Assembly: GCF_041537905.1 (NCBI RefSeq)
Contig: NZ_JBGRUO010000009.1
Span: 62,001 to 126,000, forward strand
Length of the DNA stretch: 64,000 nucleotides
Direction of reading: 5' to 3'
Source: Ruegeria_C sp041537905
GTDB taxonomy: Bacteria; Pseudomonadota; Alphaproteobacteria; Rhodobacterales; Rhodobacteraceae
Position 1 is the stretch's first letter. Every line of letters begins with the position of its first letter. Position numbers and translations under genes: made by a program. This document shows positions 1-8,655 of the stretch, in pieces. The notes under the pieces were generated by a model. That model was given only the letters and a program-made list of their open reading frames with translations. It made no database searches and had not been told where the DNA came from.

Positions 1-98
1 AAGCTTGGTATGGTGTTAGTGTCAGACATGATCTCTCCTAACTTTGTGTGGATCTCTATCGAGGGGGTCAATGTTAGTGGTGTGAGTGACAGCTTGGG

Positions 99-560
99 TC
101 ATGGGGCTTTTCCAAACTGCATGATTAAGACGCCTGCAATTGACAGCATTGCGCCTGTGATGCGGAAGAAGTCAGCGGGTCGAGAGTCGTTCCCCAATAG
201 ACCATTCTGATCCAGGATGAGTGCCATCGTCATTTGTCCGGCGACGACTGCGGCAATAAATGCGGCGGCCCCAAAGCGTGGGATCAGAACCATGGTTGCC
301 ATCACGTAAATGACACCGATCACACCTCCTACCCAAGCCCAGGGAGGAGCTGCATATAGAGAAGACAAGCTTGGCAATGTCGGGCGAAGCCATGCAAGAC
401 CGACCATCAGACACACGAATGATATTCCAAATGACAGCAGAGTTGCCCAAAGGGGGTGGCCGGATGCACGGCTAAGCTCAGCATTCATTCCGGCATGGAT
501 CGGTATCAGGGCACCGCAAAGCAGAGGCGCGAACCACAGAAGTGAGATTTTCGTATCCAT
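99..560 (-). CDS. DMT-superfamily inner-membrane transporter (DUF606/YdcZ type)
   Basis: A 153-residue, very hydrophobic protein with about five membrane helices. It shows the family pattern of an N-terminal helix followed by NAELSR, a central PPWAWVGGVIGVIYV stretch and a C-terminal PRFGAAAFIAAVVAGQM helix. Small DUF606 proteins are single-domain relatives of EamA exporters, often acting as dimers; the substrate cannot be read here. The start at 560 is chosen because AAAGGA lies about 8 bases upstream, whereas the longer reading would run into the TetR gene. It is divergent from tetR at 667, so repression by that regulator is likely. Confidence 0.85.
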   Translation of the reverse strand: MDTKISLLWFAPLLCGALIPIHAGMNAELSRASGHPLWATLLSFGISFVCLMVGLAWLRPTLPSLSSLYAAPPWAWVGGVIGVIYVMATMVLIPRFGAAAFIAAVVAGQMTMALILDQNGLLGNDSRPADFFRITGAMLSIAGVLIMQFGKAP

Positions 561-622
561 CTTCGCGTCCTTTCTGCAAATGCCGCAAACGGGTTGCAGT
601 ATCGCTCGGATTGCATCAGAGT

Positions 623-640
623 ACGGCGGAACGATGCCGT
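623..640. promoter_or_regulatory. Candidate TetR operator dyad
   Basis: ACGGC-N8-GCCGT, a perfect 5-bp-arm inverted repeat in the 106-bp space between the divergent transporter and tetR genes, 27 bp before the regulator's ATG. The position suits an autoregulatory operator; binding is inferred only. Confidence 0.3.
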
Positions 641-666
641 CTCGTCCTATATAGGGGAGAATCGCG

Positions 667-1284
667 ATGGAACGCAAGAGTTCCGACGTAAAAAATGTTG
701 ATCGCCCGCGTCGGAAGCCTGCCGGTGCCGCCGTTTTGCAAGACACGGTGACGGAAGCCATCCAGCGCGCCTTGTTCGAGGAGTGGGCGGAGACGGGCTA
801 CTCCGCGCTGCGTATGGAGCGCATCGCGGCCCGCGCAGGCGTCGGGAAGGCGGCGCTCTATCGTCGGAGTAAATCCAAGTTTGAACTGGTGACCGAAGCG
901 GTGAAATCAACAGCGACAAGCATCACTCCAATTCCGGACACTGGTTCGTTCGAGAGTGACGTTGCCATGCTGTTGCGCCGGATGGCTGCAACTCTCCGGC
1001 ACCCGCTTGTGCGTCGTATCCTGCCAGATCTGCATGCAGAACACGCTCGCTCTGAAGAGCTTGCCGAATTGCTTGAGAGTGTGACGCGTGATCGAAGGGC
1101 CCAAGCCATGATCATGCTGGGTAGGGCAGTTGAGCGGGGTGAGCTGTCAAAAGATATCGATCGACAGATGGTTCTGGATATGTTTATCGCACCGCTCTAC
1201 TGGCACGTCATTGTCCAACACAGACCTGTCAGATCCGCTGACATCAGGCGATTTTTAAAACTTGTGTTTTGCGTAGCGAAGTGA
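667..1284 (+). CDS. TetR/AcrR-family transcriptional regulator
   Basis: A 205-residue protein with a canonical N-terminal TetR helix-turn-helix at about residues 35-62 (MERIAARAGVGKAALYRRSK). An all-helical ligand-binding and dimerisation domain follows. The length is normal for the family. The ATG at 667 follows AGGGGAGA. It is divergent from the DMT transporter at 560, a standard repressor/exporter arrangement. The ligand is unknown. The adjacent remnant at 1307 suggests that a gene once downstream has been lost. Confidence 0.9.
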   Translation: MERKSSDVKNVDRPRRKPAGAAVLQDTVTEAIQRALFEEWAETGYSALRMERIAARAGVGKAALYRRSKSKFELVTEAVKSTATSITPIPDTGSFESDVAMLLRRMAATLRHPLVRRILPDLHAEHARSEELAELLESVTRDRRAQAMIMLGRAVERGELSKDIDRQMVLDMFIAPLYWHVIVQHRPVRSADIRRFLKLVFCVAK

Positions 1285-1306
1285 GCGCGGCCGGAATCAA
1301 GTCTGA

Positions 1307-1513
1307 ATGGCTGTTACCCCTGATGAAATGTATGCGATGATCGAAAGTGCCGGTTGGGGCAATTGGATGGCGGCGCTGACCCGTGACTACGGCAAGGCAT
1401 ATGCTTCTGGTTGGGGTGCATTCACGACAGCAAATGTGGAGAAAGTTACGGGTAAGCCACCGCGCAATTTCCGCGACTTTGCCAATGATGTGTTGCTGTC
1501 GAAACTCAAATAG
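1307..1513 (+). pseudogene. C-terminal remnant of an NmrA-type NAD(P)-binding protein
   Basis: An open frame of 68 codons that resembles only the last third of NmrA/NAD(P)H-binding SDR proteins: DYGKAYASGWGAFTTANVEK followed by TGKPPRNFRDFAND is the usual C-terminal substrate-side segment. The Rossmann GxxGxxG portion is absent; the tetR gene ends only 22 bases upstream. I read it as the tail of a deleted gene. It could be translated as a short protein, but there is no convincing ribosome binding site. Confidence 0.5.
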
Positions 1514-1624
1514 TTACATAGAAACTGCCGCAGCACCGCGCGAATTGACCCAAACCCGATCTTGGATAGTTAAGGAGAGTAGCTGTTCGCAATCTGAAAT
1601 GATCATGATTGCATGCTGCAATAT

Positions 1625-2404
1625 CTACCCCTGAGCCCGCGCTGCGACGCTCTCGTTTCTGCGCAACGTCAGTACTTCAACTCCGGTCTTTGTTACGGCA
1701 ACTGTGTGTTCGAACTGGGCTGAGAGTTTCCGGTCTTTTGTAACGACAGTCCACCCATCGTCTTTGGTCACCGTCTTACCACTGCCTTTGTTGATCATTG
1801 GTTCAATTGTGAAGACCATTCCCTCTCGAAGCCTCACGCCCGTTCCCGGTCTCCCATAATTTGTGACCTGAGGGTCCTCGTGCATCTTTCGGCCTATTCC
1901 ATGCCCGCAATACTCGCGCACAACGGAACACCGGTTTTTCTTAGCATATTTTTCAATAGCAAACCCGATATCGCCGATGTAAGCGCCCGGCTTTACCGCT
2001 TTGATACCTTGCCACATGGCTTGTTGTGCAATTTGGACCAGTCGCCTGGTGGCTGGAGGTGTATTGCCAACCAAATATGTCTTGCTTGAATCGGCAATGA
2101 AGCCGTTCTTTTCGAGAGTGATATCAAAGTTCACGATGTCGCCGTCTCGGATAACGTCGTCAGTTGATGGCACCCCGTGGCAAACGACTTCATTGATTGA
2201 AGAGTTCAGAACATACTCAAATCCGTATTGCCCTTTGCTTGCGGGTCGGGCGTCCAGATCTTTGGTAATAAAGCTTTCAACCAGATCGTTGACCTGTAGG
2301 GTGGACATGCTCAGGAACTCCTGCTGATCCAGCATCTCAAATACCGAGGCCAGAAGCTTTCCAGATACCCGCATCAGGTCGATTTCTTCTGGGGTTTTAA
2401 CCAT
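1625..2404 (-). CDS. map: Type I methionine aminopeptidase
   Basis: A 259-residue cytosolic metalloprotease that removes the initiator Met from nascent proteins. The five metal ligands are visible: D94, D105, H168 (in GHGIG), E201 (in TIEPM) and E232 (in FEHT), plus H76 in CHGVP. The start at 2404 is chosen because homologues begin with MVKTPEEIDLMR and AAAAGG precedes it; the reading frame stays open 49 codons further upstream. The N-terminus lacks the zinc-finger extension, as is normal for bacteria. It lies in accessory DNA, so it may be a second copy in addition to a housekeeping map elsewhere; that cannot be decided from this window. Confidence 0.92.
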   Translation of the reverse strand: MVKTPEEIDLMRVSGKLLASVFEMLDQQEFLSMSTLQVNDLVESFITKDLDARPASKGQYGFEYVLNSSINEVVCHGVPSTDDVIRDGDIVNFDITLEKNGFIADSSKTYLVGNTPPATRRLVQIAQQAMWQGIKAVKPGAYIGDIGFAIEKYAKKNRCSVVREYCGHGIGRKMHEDPQVTNYGRPGTGVRLREGMVFTIEPMINKGSGKTVTKDDGWTVVTKDRKLSAQFEHTVAVTKTGVEVLTLRRNESVAARAQG

Positions 2405-2538
2405 TCTGCTTTGCCTTTTCTGATTGTTGTCGGTGCCATCGGATGTTTGATGGCAGGCTTGAGTTACGATTCGATTGCGTCGTGGGTTTGTGCAAGTCGG
2501 AATTGAGTTCAACGCCAGCAGAGAGAAGCCCGGATCAC

Positions 2539-3936
2539 CTAAAGAACCCAATTCTGATGCGTTATTGCGTAGTTGAGCGCCTCGAGATCTTCACTCAGTT
2601 GACTGAATGTAATGGGTCCACCAAGGCATATCCTTACAGCTTCGGTAGTTGGGCCTGTAACTGTAAAGGCGTTGCTTGGCATGATCCCGATTTGCCGGTT
2701 GACCATATGACTCATCACATCAGCTCGACTGGAGCCGTCGGGTAGCGTCAGCCATATGTTGAAGGCCTCGTCGCTGGCTTGAAAGCTTTGGTTCGCCATT
2801 ATCTTCGCCGCAAGTTTTTGACGACGCTTCGCTTCTTTGCGGACGAAGGCTTGGATAGCCGTGGCAGTTCCATCTTCAATCCAGCGACTCATGAGTGCTG
2901 TCGTTACGGGAGAAGCCATGACATTCGATGTTTGCAGTGCCCGCGTGTAATGACTTTTCGACAGACCTGACGGGACGACAGTAAGTGCCAGTCTCAAGCC
3001 GGCGCCCAAGCACTTTGAAAGGCCAGCGATGTACCATCCTAACTCGGGAACCCTCTTAGAAATCGGCGCTGGCGCATCTGAGCAAACAAAACGACAGGCG
3101 TCATCTTCAACCAAGGGCAGGCCATGCTTCGCCAATACGGATGCGATTTGATCACGACGGGATTCCGGTATTGTCAGGGTTGCAGGATTTTGCAGCGTCG
3201 GGTTCAAATAGAGAGCCGAGGGGGCGTGATCCTGAATGGAAGAGTCCAAATCGTCAGGAATAATTCCGTTGGAATCGGACTTCACTCCGATCAATTTAAT
3301 GCCGAGTTGAGCCGCGATCGCACGGATACCAGGATAGGTTATGCATTCGCAGAGCACTGTTGCGCCGGGCTTCGTAAGCAATGTCAGGATCGAAAGAAGG
3401 CTGGCATGTGCCCCTGGAGTGATTACCAGCTGATCCACCAGAACATCGATGCCATTGATATTCATCCAGCGAGCAGCAGTTTCTCGATCTTGTTGACTAC
3501 CGATGACAGATTGATAGCGAAGCAGTGGGACAAGGTTCGCCGCAACATGCGTAAGCCCTTGCTCCATGCGCGCCACGAGAGCTGGATCATCCGGCTCTGG
3601 GGGCATGTTCATGTTTGGATCTTCTTCAAGCGCTCGGCGCGGATCGGCTTTTTCTGCCGAAGGCTCCGGTGATCGAACAAATGAGCCGCGCCCGACAAAA
3701 GTTTCGATATATCCTCGTTTCGCAGCTTCCGAATAGCCGCGCGAAACCGTTGTAAAATCGAGGCCTATTGCCTTGGCAATGCTGCGCTGTGGTGGAAGAC
3801 GGTCTTCGGGAGAGAGGGCACCTGACTCGACATCATCTCTGATCGCTTCCGCGATCTGAATGTAGAGTGGCTTTCCGTCGTCTCTGAGATTCGGCGTCCA
3901 TGTTTTCAATGGATAGTTCCAGTCATTGTGGGTCAT
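2539..3936 (-). CDS. MocR/GntR-family regulator with aminotransferase-like domain
   Basis: A protein of about 465 residues. The N-terminal winged helix (PLYIQIAEAIRDDVESGALS, then LPPQRSIAKAIGLDFTTVSR) is GntR type. The large C-terminal domain resembles fold-type I PLP aminotransferases; the segment GLSKCLGAGLRLA carries the expected PLP-lysine. These proteins sense PLP or amino-compound metabolites and control a neighbouring operon. The start at 3936 (MTHNDW) is preferred; a start at 3969 is possible and would place the upstream dyad inside the gene. It is divergent from the DUF983 gene at 4069, with repeats between that fit MocR binding sites. Confidence 0.88.
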   Translation of the reverse strand: MTHNDWNYPLKTWTPNLRDDGKPLYIQIAEAIRDDVESGALSPEDRLPPQRSIAKAIGLDFTTVSRGYSEAAKRGYIETFVGRGSFVRSPEPSAEKADPRRALEEDPNMNMPPEPDDPALVARMEQGLTHVAANLVPLLRYQSVIGSQQDRETAARWMNINGIDVLVDQLVITPGAHASLLSILTLLTKPGATVLCECITYPGIRAIAAQLGIKLIGVKSDSNGIIPDDLDSSIQDHAPSALYLNPTLQNPATLTIPESRRDQIASVLAKHGLPLVEDDACRFVCSDAPAPISKRVPELGWYIAGLSKCLGAGLRLALTVVPSGLSKSHYTRALQTSNVMASPVTTALMSRWIEDGTATAIQAFVRKEAKRRQKLAAKIMANQSFQASDEAFNIWLTLPDGSSRADVMSHMVNRQIGIMPSNAFTVTGPTTEAVRICLGGPITFSQLSEDLEALNYAITHQNWVL

Positions 3937-3938
3937 TG

Positions 3939-3956
3939 ATGCATGTATACTTGCAT
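3939..3956. promoter_or_regulatory. Dyad upstream of the MocR gene
   Basis: ATGCA-N8-TGCAT, an inverted repeat centred on GTATAC immediately upstream of the preferred MocR start. It is a candidate autoregulatory site; the function is inferred. Confidence 0.3.
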
Positions 3957-4000
3957 ATAAAGCCACCAATTTTCAAGGTCATGTCACTTTTGGAAGTTGA

Positions 4001-4019
4001 TTGATTGCATATTGATTGC
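4001..4019. promoter_or_regulatory. Direct repeats TTGATTGC, candidate MocR box
   Basis: Two exact TTGATTGC copies (4001-4008 and 4012-4019), start to start 11 bp, about one helical turn, between the divergent mocR and DUF983 genes. MocR regulators typically bind direct repeats in such positions; the assignment is inferred. Confidence 0.35.
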
Positions 4020-4068
4020 TTCTTGACAGGAGATGTGCTATCTGTGACGGGACAGAAGGAGATCGCAG

Positions 4069-4458
4069 ATGTCCGAGCTTACGATTGCCAGTCATGATGA
4101 GAGCGAAGATCGCCCGATCAAGCCTGCGATCCTCAATGGGATGCGCTTGAAGTGTCCGCGGTGCGGTGAAGGCAAGCTGCTGCACAGCTATATCAAGGTG
4201 AACGATGAGTGTTCGAGTTGTGGCTTAGATTTGAGCCATCAGCGGGCCGATGATGGACCAGCTTATCTCACGATCCTGATTGTTGGCCACCTGATGGGGT
4301 TTGCACTGCACATAGCTTGGGTGACGTGGCGCCCGGAGCCTTGGGTCTTGGCCCTCAGCATGTCCGTGATTGCTGTGGTTGGCGCGCTGGCTCTCCTTCC
4401 AGTGATGAAGGGCCTGATCGTTGGCTACCAATGGGCCAAGCGTATGCATGGATTTTAA
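4069..4458 (+). CDS. DUF983 family zinc-ribbon membrane protein
   Basis: A 129-residue protein. The N-terminal half carries a treble-cysteine zinc ribbon (CPRCGEGKL and CSSCGLDLSHQ) and the conserved ADDGPAYLTI segment of DUF983. Two membrane helices follow (roughly residues 64-82 and 88-108). The family is common in alphaproteobacteria and has no firm biochemical role. ATG 4069 has AGGAGAT just upstream. It is divergent from the MocR gene and followed by a strong hairpin. Confidence 0.88.
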   Translation: MSELTIASHDESEDRPIKPAILNGMRLKCPRCGEGKLLHSYIKVNDECSSCGLDLSHQRADDGPAYLTILIVGHLMGFALHIAWVTWRPEPWVLALSMSVIAVVGALALLPVMKGLIVGYQWAKRMHGF

Positions 4459-4495
4459 CAAGCGGAAATAATCGAGTAGCACCACCCGCCCCCCA

Positions 4496-4529
4496 GAGAA
4501 TGGCCGACCCGAAAGGGCCGGTCATTCTC
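4496..4529 (+). terminator. Hairpin after the DUF983 gene
   Basis: The arms GAGAATGGCC and GGTCATTCTC (one G-T pair) enclose a short loop and lie between the ends of the DUF983 gene and the convergent SDR gene. A T-rich run follows some distance downstream. It is likely a bidirectional terminator. Confidence 0.55.
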
Positions 4530-4589
4530 ACTTCTCGAGGGGGTCTTTTCGAGTCTTCGGTTTGGTTTTTCTTCTTGTTGGAGGCAGAC

Positions 4590-5339
4590 TCAGGCCGCCA
4601 GGGTGACTGAATCCTTCCCGGCCGGAAGCCGCAGTGGACAAGTTTTGTCAGTTGCTGCTTTCCAGATTGCTTGAACGACATCCTCGGAGAAGGTGAATTC
4701 CTTCCCTTCTGCGTTCATGAACGCAGCCATGGTTTGATCGACGAACGGTTTGTAGTCGCCAGGCGTGTCGTTTGATGCAGACATCAAAGCCATAGCGTTT
4801 TTGCCGAAGTTTGTGGTCGGCGCCTGACCTGGCAATACGATGTGGGCTCGAATTCCGAGCGGAGCGAGTTCGAGTGCCAGACATTCGGTAAACGCGTTCA
4901 CGGCAGCCTTGCTGGCTGTGTAAACCGGCGCGAGCGGCAGCGGCTTGAGGGTCACGCTGGAAGAGACGTTCACGATCACACCTGCTCCCTTGGCGCGCAT
5001 TTGAGGCAGGACAGCTCGGACCATTTCCATGGTGCCAAACGTATTGGTCTCGAAGATTCGGCGCAGGTTTTCTTCAGAGGTGCCCTCGAACGGAGAGAGC
5101 CAGCCAACGCCGGCGTTGTTGACCAAGACGTCGATGGGTCCGGCGGCTTCAACGGCCTTCGCTATGCTATCGCTGTCTGAGATATCCAGCGGCAGAATTG
5201 TAAGACGATCTGAGGCCGGCAAGAGCGTTTCGTCGGGCTTGCGCATTGTCGCAATAACCGACCATCCATTTTCAAGGAAGAAGCGCGCGGTTTCCAGCCC
5301 AAAGCCCGAGGAGCATCCTGTGATCATTACGGTATTCAT
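4590..5339 (-). CDS. SDR-family NAD(P)-dependent oxidoreductase
   Basis: A 249-residue classical short-chain dehydrogenase. The cofactor motif TGCSSGFG is at 7-14, NNAG at 74-77, the catalytic Ser at about 127 and YTASK at 140-144. It probably acts on a carbonyl or alcohol of a small metabolite; the substrate is not readable. The start at 5339 is favoured by an AAGGAG Shine-Dalgarno and by the MNTVMITG beginning. It is divergent from an AraC regulator at 5435, with a perfect dyad between them. Confidence 0.9.
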   Translation of the reverse strand: MNTVMITGCSSGFGLETARFFLENGWSVIATMRKPDETLLPASDRLTILPLDISDSDSIAKAVEAAGPIDVLVNNAGVGWLSPFEGTSEENLRRIFETNTFGTMEMVRAVLPQMRAKGAGVIVNVSSSVTLKPLPLAPVYTASKAAVNAFTECLALELAPLGIRAHIVLPGQAPTTNFGKNAMALMSASNDTPGDYKPFVDQTMAAFMNAEGKEFTFSEDVVQAIWKAATDKTCPLRLPAGKDSVTLAA

Positions 5340-5361
5340 GGCATTGTCTCCTTTTTGTTGA

Positions 5362-5378
5362 TGTCTATAAGGTAGACA
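5362..5378. promoter_or_regulatory. Candidate operator between SDR and AraC genes
   Basis: Perfect inverted repeat TGTCTA-N5-TAGACA, 23 bp upstream of the SDR start and 57 bp upstream of the AraC start. It may be recognised by the AraC protein or another factor; this is inferred. Confidence 0.4.
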
Positions 5379-5434
5379 GCTCATGTAGTATTATATATAA
5401 TCAAAAGTCCTACAGTTTTTACCAAAGGTCCTAA

Positions 5435-6349
5435 ATGGCAGATCCGTTTTCTGAAATCATCTCTCTGCTTCAGCCGAAGGCGTCGTACTCAAAGCTTGTG
5501 CATACTTCGGGGCCATTCCGAGTGTGTCGAGATGATGTGAGTGAAGCCTTCTATTGTTCGGTTCTGGAGGGGCGGGCCTGTCTGCAGGTGAACCAGAAGG
5601 AGCCGCTGATCTTGAATGCCGGGGACTTTGTTTTGATCCCGGTCGTTGAGTCTTTCACATTCACCAGCATGGATCCTCCGCCGCCGAATGATCTTCAGAG
5701 CCATCCGGTAGAAGGCGAGGACGGTATATTCAGGCTCGGCTCGCCTGATGCGGAGCCAGAAGTCCAACAACTTATTGGGCATTGCACTTTTGCCAGCCCA
5801 GATGCCGAGCTTTTGGTTTCACTTCTACCGGATTTGATCGTGGTTCGAGGAGAGGGGCGCTTGGCGGCTCTGACAGGGCTTGTTCGCGATGAAGCGCGGG
5901 CGGATCGTCCAGCTCGGGATGTGATCGTCGAAAACCTTTTGCAGGTTTTGCTGATTGAAGCCTTCCGATCGGGTGCAGACCAGGCTCCGGCGGCCGGGCT
6001 GTTGCGTGGGCTGGCAGACATCCGGATTGGTCCCAGTTTGCGGGCAATGCATTCTGCGCCGGCACATGGCTGGACTATTCAGGCGCTTGCGAAGGAAGCC
6101 GGATTGTCCCGCTCAGCGTTTTTCGCACGGTTTGAGAATGTTATGGGACTTCCTCCAATGAGCTATCTGCAAAACTGGAGGATGACACTTGCAAAGCACA
6201 TGCTGCGTGCGGGTGATCTGAGCATTGCGGAGATCTCCGCCGAGGCTGGATACCAGTCCTCCAGTGCTTTTAGCACAGCGTTTTCCCGCTATGTTGGCTG
6301 CCCTCCTGCACGGTATTCGAAGGAAACTATGCTGGGGGCATCGGGATAG
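5435..6349 (+). CDS. AraC-family transcriptional regulator (cupin N-terminus)
   Basis: A 304-residue regulator. The N-terminal cupin-like domain (residues about 5-190) starts with the typical DPFSEIISLLQPK and contains LNAGDFVLIP. The C-terminal AraC domain (about 200-295) has both helix-turn-helices (IQALAKEAGLSRSAFFARF and IAEISAEAGYQSSSAFSTAF). It belongs to the same subfamily as the regulator at 14697-15668. It is divergent from the SDR gene and probably activates it. Its last 61 bases overlap the convergent AraC gene ending at 6289. Confidence 0.9.
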   Translation: MADPFSEIISLLQPKASYSKLVHTSGPFRVCRDDVSEAFYCSVLEGRACLQVNQKEPLILNAGDFVLIPVVESFTFTSMDPPPPNDLQSHPVEGEDGIFRLGSPDAEPEVQQLIGHCTFASPDAELLVSLLPDLIVVRGEGRLAALTGLVRDEARADRPARDVIVENLLQVLLIEAFRSGADQAPAAGLLRGLADIRIGPSLRAMHSAPAHGWTIQALAKEAGLSRSAFFARFENVMGLPPMSYLQNWRMTLAKHMLRAGDLSIAEISAEAGYQSSSAFSTAFSRYVGCPPARYSKETMLGASG

Positions 6350-7449
6350 GTCGAAGCAGAACCGGTGCGAGCAATTTGTCGCGTATCTGCCCCTTTCACG
6401 CGTTTGGCTTGCCCCGACATTGGCGTTACATTCGACTTGGTTTCGGATTTTTGTCGCCACTGGCTTGGCGAAACTCCGGTTTCTCGTAAAAACTCGCGGT
6501 TGAAGTTGGATTTGGTGTTAAACCCACTGTCCAACATCGCCTCGGTAATGCTTGCACCTTCCTCGATCCGGCTGCAGGCATGACGAATGCGCCAGGAGTT
6601 GATATAGCGAGACACGTTCGAGCCGGTGGCGCGATTGACCGCTACCGATAGTCGTTTTTCGGGCAGATGGAGGCGTCGTGCCAGGCGTGACAAAGTTAAA
6701 TTCGGATCGACATGAAGCGGTTCTCGCGTCAGAAAGACTTCCAGACTGTTGACGATTTCGATGTCTTCGCTGCTGGTTTCTCGCGGTGGAGAGGGGGCGA
6801 TTTCCGCCTCCTCAACCGAAGCTCCAGTGGCAGACGGGTTACCGCTGAGCAGACCCAGAAGTAAGAGGGCAAGTGAGGATGAGATTGTTATCAACCAGCC
6901 TGCCCAGATCTCATTCCCGGTCAGAAATGCTGCCGCAATCAGCACATCACTGAAGGCTGATGCAATGAGCGCCCATCCCAGAACTTGCCAGATCACCACC
7001 GGAACCCGACCGGCCTCCAGTCGAGCCAGCGGCATGTCGGACCCACCGCGCAACTGAAGCAGGATCGCGCCGCCATAAATTGCAAAGACGAAGGGGACGA
7101 TGAAGTCCACCGTTTCGGGCGCAAAGACGCGACAGAACAATGCAAAGACAGGGCCGGCGACGTGCACGATTGTCGCGCGCAGTGACAGCCGGTTGACCAG
7201 TGCATCCTGAAAGGTGACCCAGGCCAGTGGGGGCACGATCGTTGCACTCACTGGGAGGACGGGTCGTAATACATCAACGCCATAACCAACGACCAAGGTG
7301 ACCAGGAGCGATTGAATGGCGCATGCGGTCAGAAACAACACCAGGAGAGGCCTGCCGTCCGACACGAGAGTGCGGATGGCAAGATAGCCAAGGACAACGG
7401 CAACGAAAGCGGGGATCGGAAGCATCGGCATAAGATTTATATTGTCCAA
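6289..7449 (-). CDS. Membrane-anchored AraC-family regulator
   Basis: A 386-residue protein. The first about 200 residues form six or seven hydrophobic helices. An AraC-type DNA-binding domain follows at about 225-335 (LSRLARRLHLPEKRLSVAVN and ITEAMLDSGFNTKSNFNREF, then GVSPSQWR). The membrane half presumably senses an envelope or extracellular signal. The C-terminal 50 residues are low complexity and extend over the 3' end of the convergent AraC gene, so the frame may once have ended earlier. It is divergent from the secreted hydrolase at 7546, its likely target. Confidence 0.85.
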   Translation of the reverse strand: MDNINLMPMLPIPAFVAVVLGYLAIRTLVSDGRPLLVLFLTACAIQSLLVTLVVGYGVDVLRPVLPVSATIVPPLAWVTFQDALVNRLSLRATIVHVAGPVFALFCRVFAPETVDFIVPFVFAIYGGAILLQLRGGSDMPLARLEAGRVPVVIWQVLGWALIASAFSDVLIAAAFLTGNEIWAGWLITISSSLALLLLGLLSGNPSATGASVEEAEIAPSPPRETSSEDIEIVNSLEVFLTREPLHVDPNLTLSRLARRLHLPEKRLSVAVNRATGSNVSRYINSWRIRHACSRIEEGASITEAMLDSGFNTKSNFNREFLRETGVSPSQWRQKSETKSNVTPMSGQAKRVKGADTRQIARTGSASTYPDAPSIVSFEYRAGGQPT

Positions 7450-7545
7450 AATCCGGATTGTGACGACCTAAATCACGAATACAGGACGAAAACGAGCGAA
7501 GTTTTTTACATATCCATCGAGCAACGCCCAATAATGGAGATTCCT

Positions 7546-8559
7546 GTGAAACGCATTGCTCTTCTTTCTCTACTCGTCCTGAATACTGCTTTGCCTGCTG
7601 TCGCCGATATGTTGCCCGGATATGATCGGTTTGATCTGGAGGCTGATCATCGGGCTCGACCCGTCGCCGCTTCGATCTGGTATCCGGCGGCCAACCCGAC
7701 CTACCGCGCACCTGTGGGGGATAGCCTGATATTCAATCCCAGCTATGCTTTCATCGGCCCTGCCGTTGCTGCTGGGAGACACCCTTTGGTATTGCTTTCC
7801 CACGGCTCTGGGGGCAGCGCCGACACCTTGGGTTGGTTGACCGGAGGGCTTGTTGCCCAAGGAGCTATTGTTCTTGCGGTAAACCATCCCGGCTCAACGA
7901 CGGGTGATAGTTCCCCGCGCCGATCTGCGGATCTTGGGGCTCGCTCGAATGACCTGTCTTCCGCGTTGGATATGATCCTTGCGGACCCAGCATTCGCGCC
8001 ATTTATAGACAAAGATAGGATTGGCGTTGTTGGTTTCTCTTTGGGCGGATCGACGGCGCTTACTTTGGTGGGTGTCCGTTTTGATGGTGAAGTTCAGGAC
8101 ACGTATTGTGCTGCAAAACCTGAAGCTGCTGACTGCGCTTTTTACCACCTTGGCGGCGTGAAGTTCGCTGATTATCCCGGTTATGAAAGCGACGCGCGTG
8201 ACAATCGGATCACCAAAGCGGTGATCCTCGACCCCGGGTTCGGCTATTCCGCTGTTCCTGAAGCTGTGAAGCATGCACTGCCTGGGACAATGCTTATCAA
8301 TCTGGGAAGGGAGCACAGGTTTGATGCGGCTGATGTCGGTCCAGAAGGCAACAATCTGGCCAATCGACTTCCGGAAGCAACCTATGTTGAGATCGCACCG
8401 GCGAACCACTTCACTTTTTTGGGCACTTGCAAAACTGGCGCCGCTCAGATGCTGGAAGACTATGGCGATGATCCGATCTGCACCGACCCGGAGGGCGCAG
8501 ACCGCGCCGCCGTCCATTCGGAGCTGATTGATGCTATAGCGTCGGGTTTGGATTTGTAA
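7546..8559 (+). CDS. Secreted alpha/beta hydrolase (dienelactone hydrolase / PAF-acetylhydrolase-like)
   Basis: About 337 residues. A signal peptide (VKRIALLSLLVLNTALPAVA) precedes an alpha/beta hydrolase with an oxyanion segment LLSHGSGGS, nucleophile elbow GFSLGGS and a C-terminal PANHFTF carrying the likely catalytic His. Four to six cysteines in the mature part suggest disulfides and a periplasmic or extracellular location. The GTG at 7546 is preferred because GGAG lies 6 bases upstream; ATG 7534, in the same frame, has no binding site. Substrates could be esters or lipids. It is divergent from the membrane AraC regulator. Confidence 0.85.
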   Translation: MKRIALLSLLVLNTALPAVADMLPGYDRFDLEADHRARPVAASIWYPAANPTYRAPVGDSLIFNPSYAFIGPAVAAGRHPLVLLSHGSGGSADTLGWLTGGLVAQGAIVLAVNHPGSTTGDSSPRRSADLGARSNDLSSALDMILADPAFAPFIDKDRIGVVGFSLGGSTALTLVGVRFDGEVQDTYCAAKPEAADCAFYHLGGVKFADYPGYESDARDNRITKAVILDPGFGYSAVPEAVKHALPGTMLINLGREHRFDAADVGPEGNNLANRLPEATYVEIAPANHFTFLGTCKTGAAQMLEDYGDDPICTDPEGADRAAVHSELIDAIASGLDL

Positions 8560-8655
8560 ATCTGACCAGGGCCAACGCCCGCTGTGCTGCGCAGGGGGCG
8601 TTAAATTTTCGTGGTGAGAGTCTGCATTATGTTGGCTATTTCTCGGGCCGATCGC

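Noticed and set aside
10..210. 66-codon plus-strand frame at the window start
   Set aside because: No family resemblance, no ribosome site, and it overlaps the 3' end of the well-supported transporter gene.
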